DNA of 23,872 bases. Source: a virus. The notes under the pieces are model-generated. The model was not told the DNA's origin. It searched no databases and worked only from the letters and a program-made list of their open reading frames with translations. A program made the position numbers and the translations under genes. Positions 18,224 to 23,872 of this stretch are shown one piece after another (within the stretch, counting starts at the first letter, position 1; each line of letters begins with the position of its first letter). Location of the stretch: the IMG/VR virus record IMGVR_UViG_3300047361_000043, positions 1 to 23,872 of that record; one strand, written 5' to 3'.

Positions 18224-18345
18224 TCTGCCTTTTTCTGACTCTTCATTGCCTTGAGAATATACTTTTTATTCTTTTTATTATTCTCTTTATCCTCGGCAGC
18301 ACCGTCTTTGATGTCAGGCATCACTTCGACGTGTGCCGCTTTCAC
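18220..18345 (-). CDS. Very small lysine-rich protein with GTG start (41 aa)
   Basis: The start GTG forms a GTGA overlap with the stop of the 242-aa gene. The product reads (M)KAAHVEVMPDIKDGAAEDKE and ends in a basic helix (KKYILKAMKSQKKAD). It is probably translated only by coupling, since no separate ribosome-binding site is seen. Function unknown. The overlap and the sensible composition support that it is real. Confidence 0.65.
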   Translation of the reverse strand: MKAAHVEVMPDIKDGAAEDKENNKKNKKYILKAMKSQKKAD

Positions 18346-19070
18346 TTTTTTTCTTCTTCGATCTCCTTGCGAAGTTCTGCCTGCTCTTTCATCTTCTTGC
18401 TGGTGTTGACAATCTTGGAGACCTTCTTGCGGCGAGCAAGCAGATACTTATCAGACTTATCGTGGTCACCATCGTTGTCGATGTCCTTATCTTCCTTGCC
18501 TACGGGATCAAGTTTCTTCTCTTTGATCTCTTCGCCAGTAGGCTCAAATCCTGCCTTGACACAGTTGTTGACTTCCTTACCACCTTTCTTCTTGGTGCCT
18601 TGCTTCTTATATCCTTTCCAGCAAGAGGTGTTACCATTGTCATCTTTGCCATCCATCTTGACTTCAAAGATGTATGTTGCACCATCAAGTTCAAAAGAAA
18701 GTGTCTCTGTAGCAACTTTAGTAGTATCTTTGATCTGTGCTCCAACAGAATACTTCATACCTTGACCTGTACGCAGGTTAGCAGCAGGATCAGGGGGAGC
18801 AGCGTTTGTTTTAGGATCTTTAGTCGAGAAGTCATCCTCTTTCTTTTCCTTACCAGAAAGGTCAGGGATAGAAGTGGATGCATCAGTACCACCAGCAGGA
18901 CCAGGAGCTCCTAGTTCTTTCTTCTCTGGTGCTGGGATGGTAGCAGACTCTTCACTGATAGTAGACTGTTGGAATCCATCTCCACCCATCCACTTTGAAT
19001 ACGAATTAATAAGTGCCTGGGAATAGGCATCATTATGCTGCACACTATTGACTGGTTTCTGTCTTTCCAT
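18342..19070 (-). CDS. Modular protein with calcium-loop-like motif (242 aa)
   Basis: Four parts are visible: a polar start (SQALINSYSKWMGGDGFQQS), a proline/acid-rich linker (SIPDLSGKEKKEDDFSTKDP), a small beta domain (ETLSFELDGATYIFEVKMDG), and a basic end. The end contains KDIDNDGDHDKSDKYLLARR, which resembles the DxDxDGxxD calcium loop of EF-hand/dockerin repeats, followed by a charged coiled coil (MKEQAELRKEIEEEKK). The loop motif recurs in cyanophage structural proteins as far as I recall. A late-like CATAAATAAA lies upstream (19096-19105) inside the preceding gene. Likely virion-related; role unproven. Confidence 0.7.
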   Translation of the reverse strand: MERQKPVNSVQHNDAYSQALINSYSKWMGGDGFQQSTISEESATIPAPEKKELGAPGPAGGTDASTSIPDLSGKEKKEDDFSTKDPKTNAAPPDPAANLRTGQGMKYSVGAQIKDTTKVATETLSFELDGATYIFEVKMDGKDDNGNTSCWKGYKKQGTKKKGGKEVNNCVKAGFEPTGEEIKEKKLDPVGKEDKDIDNDGDHDKSDKYLLARRKKVSKIVNTSKKMKEQAELRKEIEEEKK

Positions 19071-19320
19071 TATTGAAAATACTACTTTTCCTGTCTTTAT
19101 TTATGGTATCAATTACTTGTACGGCGCGGATGTCTTTTACCCACGCTCTAAACATCTCACCAGACTCGGTAATTGCAATAACATAGTTGACTCCAGACCT
19201 ATGTATACTACCTTTCTGTCCAGTCAATGCATTCATAATAATATCACCTTCAGCAAATGTATCAGTTTGTCTATGCTGCTGACGAACTGCTTGCTCTCTC
19301 AATTTTTTGAAGTCTTTCAT
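19045..19320 (-). CDS. Conserved cyanophage-type small beta protein (91 aa)
   Basis: A basic helix (MKDFKKLREQAVRQQHRQTD) is followed by a small beta domain (FAEGDIIMNALTGQKGSIHR, GVNYVIAITESGEMFRAWVK) resembling an SH3/KOW-like barrel. Such domains bind nucleic acid or protein. Its ATG overlaps the stop of the nucleotidyltransferase gene by 4 bases, and its end overlaps the next gene by 26. I recall the type as common in T4-like cyanophages but without proven function. Confidence 0.75.
   Translation of the reverse strand: MKDFKKLREQAVRQQHRQTDTFAEGDIIMNALTGQKGSIHRSGVNYVIAITESGEMFRAWVKDIRAVQVIDTINKDRKSSIFNNGKTETSQ
19096..19105 (-). promoter_or_regulatory. Possible late-type promoter of the 242-aa gene
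   Basis: CATAAATAAA on the minus strand, one base off the late core TATAAATA, lies about 26 bases before the ATG at 19070 and within the 91-aa gene. Confidence 0.4.
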
Positions 19321-19880
19321 TTAAAATTAGCGGGGAGTGCTCCTTTAATTTCCATCATCATTGCCATACAATCTTTATCATTCAGTGCTCTGGGTATACC
19401 AGACCTAAATGTTTTGAAGTCGGCAGCAAAAGCAGCACGTCTCATCTTTGTTCCAGAAATAGCAAAGGTATCTCCATCAGCATCTCTGCTGCCTGAAGAT
19501 TGAATTTCTAGTTTTCTAAAAGAAAACTCCGTGCCGTTATATTTATGGAGGAATGACATGGCTGATACCCTATCAGATCCTACAAGAAACACTGCTTCAT
19601 TATACCCATCCATCATAAGCTCCTGTAAGATCTCCACGGGTTGTTTAGGACCCGAAAAGATTTTACCCTTATGCTCTGGGAACATCTTCTCCATGTAGAA
19701 TAGTTTACGATGAGGTGCGAGGGGATTCTTTCCTTTAGTGTCGTGGGATTGAGAAATATAAATGCGATAATCGTGTCGTCCTGATGCACGTTTCACTCCG
19801 TCAAAGTTTTCTTTGTGACCAGTAGTAGGTGGTTGGAATCTGCCAAACGTAAAGTAGCAGGTCTTACAATTTAACGCCAT
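19317..19880 (-). CDS. Cytidylyltransferase-like nucleotidyltransferase (187 aa)
   Basis: The N-terminal motif GRFQPPTTGH (13-22) and the C-terminal motif ISGTKMRRA (141-149) are the two signatures of the HxGH/ISxTxxR nucleotidyltransferase superfamily (cytidylyl-, pantetheine-phosphate- and NMN-adenylyltransferases). FLVGSDRV (98-105) is the usual middle motif. The first motif reads TTGH rather than HxGH, so the first histidine is replaced by threonine. This occurs in some members but could alter activity. It likely transfers a nucleotide to a phosphorylated substrate; the substrate is unknown. It overlaps the ligase-like gene by 10 bases. Confidence 0.85.
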   Translation of the reverse strand: MALNCKTCYFTFGRFQPPTTGHKENFDGVKRASGRHDYRIYISQSHDTKGKNPLAPHRKLFYMEKMFPEHKGKIFSGPKQPVEILQELMMDGYNEAVFLVGSDRVSAMSFLHKYNGTEFSFRKLEIQSSGSRDADGDTFAISGTKMRRAAFAADFKTFRSGIPRALNDKDCMAMMMEIKGALPANFK

Positions 19881-21067
19881 TGCTTTTGTAGAGTAAAGTT
19901 GTTGAACGCAAACTCAAAGCGATTGACAAACTTAATCATGCTGCCATCTTTGTGCATAACATATCCTTCAGGTGTCGTCACCTTATATCCATTCTCTGTC
20001 TGGACATAGGTTCTGAACTCCTCAAGGTGGTCCAGTTTATCTATAACCATTTGCTTAAGATTTTGCAACTCTTTGTACAGAGCAATCATCATCTTAAACT
20101 TGTAGACATTATCTAGGAGATAGTTCTCACTCTCATATACCAGCGCACACTTCTTTGTTCTGTTAGCAACTGTCTTGATCTTTGCTAACTCCTTCTGCAT
20201 CTTGGCATCGTAGAAATTTACCAGGGCATGGATCGTTTCGTCCACGTTTGTAATCTGTACTCCAGCTTTAACCTCGCTGTTGAAGAACTGTTTGACGAAG
20301 GTTGAGATATGAAATTTCTTATCACCAGTGCTGCCCATATTGGAAACCAGATCGTCAAGAAAAGGACCAGTAATGGCACACATACGTTCGATCTTTTGTA
20401 CATGGTTGTCAAAGCGTTGTAATTCTTGCTTACTAAAACCAACTTGATCCATTGGTGTGTCATTTTTGATCACCAATGCATCTTGTGAACCAGTAACATC
20501 AGCACCTGCACGAGCTTGCATGTCTGCAAGGTCATCACCAGTGTAATGAGTGTGGAATACTACACCAATCTTTGCTCTACCTGCTGATTTGCCGATAGGA
20601 TGATCTACTGGAATGCCATAGGTAATAGTGTTAGGTCTGAATGTGTACAGTCTCTCACCATTAACCGTCTCTGTTTTCAATGTGCTGTTAGTAAACATGA
20701 GGTCGCCTTGCACGACTCCATCGATACCTAGTTTACTAAAATATTCTAGAGAGAACTTAAGTTTCTCTGCCAAATCACCTGAATAGTATGCGTCTACATC
20801 ACCAGGTAAGAAGCATAGTTTTGGTTCTGTTTTGTTGAACACAGATTTAGTGCCAACAAAGAATCTTTTCGTGTATGGATGCACACCACAGATGACTGAT
20901 GGAGCACCATCCCACTTGGTTTGCATGAAACCTTGAGACTCCTGGTGACCCAGCATCTTACGAAGTTCCTTCAGGAAAGCAACTGCTGCAGTACATCCTT
21001 CTGTACCATAGTTTAGCATTTCATCTTCTATGTGTTCTAGATGTTTTAATTGCTTAATGTTTGCCAT
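19871..21067 (-). CDS. DNA/RNA ligase-like covalent nucleotidyltransferase (398 aa)
   Basis: The motif KWDGAPS (51-57) matches ligase motif I (KxDG), whose lysine carries AMP. VVQGDLMF (118-125) fits motif III. EGYVMHKDG at 367-375, followed by MIKFV with a lysine near 379, fits motifs IV and V. The segment between 140 and 180 (RPNTITYGIPV, GVVFHTHYTG) is unusual for ordinary ligases. The C-terminal helical part (QKIERMCAITGPFLDDLVSN and onward) separates motif III from motif IV by an insert of over 200 residues. It may seal or cap nucleic acids or adenylate another partner. It is a member of a widespread but uncharacterised phage family as far as I know. Confidence 0.65.
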   Translation of the reverse strand: MANIKQLKHLEHIEDEMLNYGTEGCTAAVAFLKELRKMLGHQESQGFMQTKWDGAPSVICGVHPYTKRFFVGTKSVFNKTEPKLCFLPGDVDAYYSGDLAEKLKFSLEYFSKLGIDGVVQGDLMFTNSTLKTETVNGERLYTFRPNTITYGIPVDHPIGKSAGRAKIGVVFHTHYTGDDLADMQARAGADVTGSQDALVIKNDTPMDQVGFSKQELQRFDNHVQKIERMCAITGPFLDDLVSNMGSTGDKKFHISTFVKQFFNSEVKAGVQITNVDETIHALVNFYDAKMQKELAKIKTVANRTKKCALVYESENYLLDNVYKFKMMIALYKELQNLKQMVIDKLDHLEEFRTYVQTENGYKVTTPEGYVMHKDGSMIKFVNRFEFAFNNFTLQKQWR

Positions 21068-22290
21068 TACTTCTTATAGTAATCCCCGTTGGTGTGTGTT
21101 GGGAATGTCTCTCCTCCACTCTTTGATCTGATATTAAATTTGAACTCATAGTTCTTTGTTTCAAATAGGATGTCAACTCGCTTTCCTTTGCCGTTGACAC
21201 CACCATAGTGAATCTCAATCTCATTACCAATCAGAGCAGAAGAATTTGCCATGTATCTTCTGTCAACTTCATAGCAATGTACATCGGTGCCCGTGTAATG
21301 GACCATCCAATATCCATAACCTACACCAGATGCAATGAGTCTCTTCAATCCTCTGACACCAGAAGGTTTTAAAGTTACTTTCCTTCGGTGGTTATTTACT
21401 GTCGTTTTACCAGCATCCTTACCAACATATTCTTTGAATACTGTCTGAAAATCTTCAGAATCAATACCAAACATGTTCAGGTATACTAGACCAGCAGGTG
21501 GAATATCTCCTGTCTTGAAAGAAGTAGTGGGGAACAGTGATAGGTTATCTTTACCACCACCTCGGACACCACAGTTAAAGAAAGACAGTGTGTCTCCCAT
21601 CTTAACTGACAGGTAGATTTCCTTTGTTGGTTTACCTCCCGCTGGTCCAAAAAGAAGTGTAATATCTGTCAGTGTTTTACCCATATCTAGGGTAGTAGAA
21701 CCACCAGCAGAGATGTAGATGTCGTTAGCACCTCTCATCCTCAATGGTCTAGAACTGTTGTCACCACCAGCATGTTTAGCACCCTTAAATGTGAGCTTCG
21801 TTGCCTTACTTATCTTGTCAATGATCTGTTTCGCATGCTCTGGGTAAGGACCACCCCCCTCAAAATAGTGCTCGCAACTCTCGAAGAGATCTTTCTCGTA
21901 GTCATTACCTTTATTTGTTTTACCACCCTTCTTACCTTGACCACCAAATTCTGCTGTCTTTACTAGATCTTGGAAGTCAAAGGTAGCGGTGAGATGTGTG
22001 TCGCTGATGCCACCAAACACCTCAATGTTTCCCTTGCCACGAAAACCACCATTGTTTGCTAGCGACAAAATGTCCTGGCGCAGATACCTCTGTATTGCAG
22101 CATCTTGTAGGTGGTCAACGTCGTATCCAGACTGGGTGCCGTCCTTGAAAGTGACTGTAATTTCATAGATGTTAATGTCACCCATGCTATCGGCAAGCAA
22201 AAATCTACCACCCGAAGCGATCTTCCTGATCATCTTGGTGATACGCATGTCATACTCTTTGCCATTGCGGCAGAGATCTGCTAACTTCAT
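21067..22290 (-). CDS. Large protein of unknown function, partner of the ligase-like gene (407 aa)
   Basis: The protein is soluble, with an N-terminal beta part (GRFLLADSMGDINIYEITVT), a glycine-rich middle (GGQGKKGGKTNKGNDYEKDL), a segment ANDIYISAGGSTTLDMGKTL, and EIYLSVKMGDTLSFFN. The D-I...E-x-x-L-S-V-K spacing recalls the core of PD-(D/E)XK nucleases, but I would not claim it. The C-terminal part is beta-rich (YGYWMVHYTGTDVHCYEVDR). Its stop shares one base with the ATG of the ligase-like gene, so both are probably co-translated. It is the first gene after a terminator that contains a late-type site. Confidence 0.65.
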   Translation of the reverse strand: MKLADLCRNGKEYDMRITKMIRKIASGGRFLLADSMGDINIYEITVTFKDGTQSGYDVDHLQDAAIQRYLRQDILSLANNGGFRGKGNIEVFGGISDTHLTATFDFQDLVKTAEFGGQGKKGGKTNKGNDYEKDLFESCEHYFEGGGPYPEHAKQIIDKISKATKLTFKGAKHAGGDNSSRPLRMRGANDIYISAGGSTTLDMGKTLTDITLLFGPAGGKPTKEIYLSVKMGDTLSFFNCGVRGGGKDNLSLFPTTSFKTGDIPPAGLVYLNMFGIDSEDFQTVFKEYVGKDAGKTTVNNHRRKVTLKPSGVRGLKRLIASGVGYGYWMVHYTGTDVHCYEVDRRYMANSSALIGNEIEIHYGGVNGKGKRVDILFETKNYEFKFNIRSKSGGETFPTHTNGDYYKK

Positions 22291-22293
22291 ACG

Positions 22294-22323
22294 AAAAAAC
22301 CTCCCCTAGTATTTAGAGGAGGT
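22294..22323 (-). terminator. Terminator with late-type promoter in its loop
   Basis: The stem ACCTCCTC/GGGGAGGT (22316-22323 with 22299-22306, one T-G pair), extended by TA/TA, is followed by six T on the minus strand. CTAAATA (22310-22316) lies in the loop, 20 bases before the ATG at 22290. It ends the 65-aa gene and may start the trio. Confidence 0.75.
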
Positions 22324-22330
22324 ATAAAAG

Positions 22331-22528
22331 TTAGTTAGATTCTTTACCAACATACTCGTGAGTCAAGGTGTAATGATGCCTATGTCGTTTGGTCAAGAGA
22401 TAGTATCCTACGATTTGTTTACCATCGTCACGCCACCCATACCCGATCAAACCATCATCAATATTTCCACAATCGGGTGTCTTATCAGTGTGGAGGTAAT
22501 GATTAAATTTTTCATGTAGATTGATCAT
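22331..22528 (-). CDS. Small soluble histidine-rich protein (65 aa)
   Basis: The protein (MINLHEKFNHYLHTDKTPDC, then GYGWRDDGKQIVGYYLLTKR, HRHHYTLTHEYV) is rich in histidine and tyrosine and looks like a small beta fold. It has no signal or membrane segment. Its upstream region has no clear ribosome-binding site. It stands alone between the hairpin after mazG and the terminator at 22294-22323. I recall similar short genes in marine T4-like phages; function unknown. Confidence 0.7.
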   Translation of the reverse strand: MINLHEKFNHYLHTDKTPDCGNIDDGLIGYGWRDDGKQIVGYYLLTKRHRHHYTLTHEYVGKESN

Positions 22529-22564
22529 GAGCAGTTTGTTGCTGACATATCTATATTATCATGA

Positions 22565-22585
22565 AACCCTCACAAATGGAGGGTT
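22565..22585 (-). terminator. Hairpin after mazG
   Basis: A perfect AACCCTC/GAGGGTT stem (22579-22585 with 22565-22571) with a 7-base loop lies just past the mazG stop, with a flanking ATGAA/TCAT extension. There is no long T-run, so termination may be partial. Confidence 0.5.
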
Positions 22586-22597
22586 CTTCATAATATT

Positions 22598-23002
22598 TTA
22601 ACGATCACCTGCTGCACGAACTTCTGAATTATGAACGTTAAACTCACCACCAGGGTAACGCTTCTTCAGTTTGTTGACATTGGTTTCGATTACCTCATCG
22701 AAGGAAATATCAAGTGCCATTGTAGCTTGAGCAACATACCACATAACGTCACCCAACTCAATAATGAGATGCTCACGATTATCTTCGTTCCACGGTTTTC
22801 CTTGGAAGACCATCTTCTTAATGATCTCAAGGAACTCACCCCCTTCAGCATTAATTCCAACACCAGCAGTAAGAAGTCTCTCAATATTGGCACCTTGTCT
22901 ATCAAGAGCACCAATACGATCAGCAAAGTCAACAAAGTTTGTAGAGCACTCTGAAGTAACTGCTGCCACAAATTCTTCATAGCGGTCAAATTGAACGGTC
23001 AT
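22598..23002 (-). CDS. mazG: MazG-type nucleotide pyrophosphohydrolase (134 aa)
   Basis: The metal-binding pattern of MazG is present: EGGEFLE at 53-59 (E-x-x-E) and ELGDVMW at 82-88 (E-x-x-D). The length fits the single-domain phage form. It hydrolyses nucleoside triphosphates to monophosphates and pyrophosphate. In cyanophages it has been linked to recycling host nucleotides, and a ppGpp role has been discussed. It lies 2 bases after the gp41 stop, so it is co-transcribed with the replicative helicase, a nucleotide and replication setting. Confidence 0.95.
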   Translation of the reverse strand: MTVQFDRYEEFVAAVTSECSTNFVDFADRIGALDRQGANIERLLTAGVGINAEGGEFLEIIKKMVFQGKPWNEDNREHLIIELGDVMWYVAQATMALDISFDEVIETNVNKLKKRYPGGEFNVHNSEVRAAGDR

Positions 23003-23004
23003 GT

Positions 23005-23872
23005 TTAAATTACGAATTGGGAAAATTTGTCTAGTCTAGATTGCCTGTCAGAGATATCATCTAGGCGGTCCATGGTCTCCTCTTCAGGAGAGTCAGAAGA
23101 TAAGATATCACCTTCGGAGTCATCGACATTATACAGCTTCATTTTTGATCTGTCAATGCCTACAGTGAAGCGTCTGTAATAGGCAGCATCGTTGTATCTG
23201 TTCTTGAGCTGCTTGATCATGATACGACCTGACTGCTCTAGTTCTTCAGTAGATATAAGAGCAAGCATAAGATCGGCAGTAGCGGGAAGACCAAAAGATT
23301 CACTAGTATCTGTGAGGTCAACATCACTATTGCCAAAACCACTCCTAGTAGTTTGAGTAGCAGTGACAACAGGGAGATCATGCTCGACTGCAAGACCACG
23401 TAACTCTTCTGCAATCGCTTTAACATAGGTGTAAGAGTTAACAATATGTCCTTTGTATCGCGATGAAGCACAGATGTTCAGATAATCAACGAAGATTATA
23501 TTAGGTCTGAAGTCTTTCTTAAGTGAGAGATCACTCAACAATGACTTGAAATGTCCAGAGTGTGCAGCAGCAGTAGGATACTCTTTGATAATCAATTTAC
23601 CTTGAGACTTCCTACCAATCTCATTGACTCTGCTTTTAAAGATTGCTTCGGGCATCTCACCAATCTCTTGGATGTTGACATTCAAAAGATTAGCATCAAT
23701 ACGTTCAGCAATCTTTTCTTCTGCCATCTCTAGTGTGATGTAGAGAACATTATATCCAATAGAAAGACATGCTGCTGCCATATGACACATGAATAGTGAC
23801 TTACCAACACCTGTACCAGCAAGAGCAACGTTGAGTGTCTTGTTAGGAATACCACCCTTGGTTACCAGATTC
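23005..23872 (-). CDS. 41: Replicative DNA helicase, T4 gp41-like, C-terminal part (cut by window edge)
   Basis: The visible 288 residues are the RecA-like domain of a DnaB-family helicase. Walker A GTGVGKS lies close to the window edge, then YITLEMAEEKIAERIDA (motif 1a), IIFVDYLNIC (Walker B), ATQTTRSG (motif 3 with the sensing Gln) and KNRYNDA (motif 4 region). The hexamer unwinds DNA at the fork and works with the gp61 primase of this window. The reading frame continues past 23872, so the N-terminal domain is outside. An ATG at 23790 is internal and is not the start. mazG follows after 2 bases. Confidence 0.95.
   Translation of the reverse strand, partial: NLVTKGGIPNKTLNVALAGTGVGKSLFMCHMAAACLSIGYNVLYITLEMAEEKIAERIDANLLNVNIQEIGEMPEAIFKSRVNEIGRKSQGKLIIKEYPTAAAHSGHFKSLLSDLSLKKDFRPNIIFVDYLNICASSRYKGHIVNSYTYVKAIAEELRGLAVEHDLPVVTATQTTRSGFGNSDVDLTDTSESFGLPATADLMLALISTEELEQSGRIMIKQLKNRYNDAAYYRRFTVGIDRSKMKLYNVDDSEGDILSSDSPEEETMDRLDDISDRQSRLDKFSQFVI

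Noticed and set aside
18333-18914. Long plus-strand open frames opposite the 242-aa gene
   Set aside because: They mirror lysine- and glutamate-rich codons of the minus-strand gene, have no ribosome-binding site and no sensible product.
1-23872. CRISPR arrays, insertion sequences and integrons
   Set aside because: No regularly spaced identical repeats, transposase motifs or terminal inverted repeats with target duplications were seen.

Overview
The window is from a lytic, T4-like myovirus of marine picocyanobacteria (Synechococcus or Prochlorococcus). It combines T4-type replication and nucleotide genes (gp41 helicase, gp61 primase, nrdA, nrdB) with cyanobacterial auxiliary genes (psbA, two high-light-inducible genes, a short talC transaldolase, mazG). 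Genes are small and tightly packed, and almost all lie on the minus strand. Many are joined by 4-base ATGA or GTGA stop/start overlaps.

Layout, left to right. Positions 1-2280 form a photosynthesis and membrane block: the start of psbA with a structured leader, two hli genes, several tiny membrane proteins and an exported barrel-like protein. Positions 2280-2620 hold a leader hairpin, a promoter and degenerate repeats. Positions 2620-4370 hold small conserved genes and talC. Positions 4387-4800 hold an RNA operon, read on the minus strand: what I read as a circularly permuted (two-piece) tmRNA of cyanobacterial type, then tRNA-Arg(UCU) and tRNA-Val(UAC). Positions 4837-5916 hold a secreted lysozyme-like protein and small genes. 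Positions 5999-7740 are the only plus-strand block, three exported virion-type proteins behind a late-promoter-like site. Positions 7616-8946 hold minus-strand structural-type genes that meet this block tail to tail. Positions 8971-10730 hold a secreted HExxH protein, a PD-(D/E)XK-like protein and small genes. Positions 10727-16273 hold a 2OG-Fe(II) oxygenase-like protein, nrdB, nrdA, primase and a coiled-coil membrane protein. Positions 16276-19320 hold structural or unknown genes, including an Ig-like protein. Positions 19317-22290 hold a trio: nucleotidyltransferase, ligase-like protein and an unknown protein. The window ends with mazG and the C-terminal part of gp41.

Regulation is unusually legible. 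At least nine minus-strand sites match a sigma-70 promoter: a TTGAC-type -35, a 16-17 base spacer and a TATAAT-type -10. They are often placed inside the 3' end of the preceding gene. A second class matches the T4 late type (TATAAATA, CTAAATA). Several hairpin-plus-T-run terminators directly abut or contain these promoters.

Together the genes would keep host photosystem II repair going (psbA, hli), steer carbon to the pentose phosphate pathway (talC), make deoxynucleotides (nrdAB, mazG), replicate DNA (gp41, gp61), and adjust translation or ribosome rescue (tmRNA, tRNAs). The most interesting element is the phage tmRNA, followed by the ligase-like trio, the structured psbA leader and the terminators that overlap promoters.
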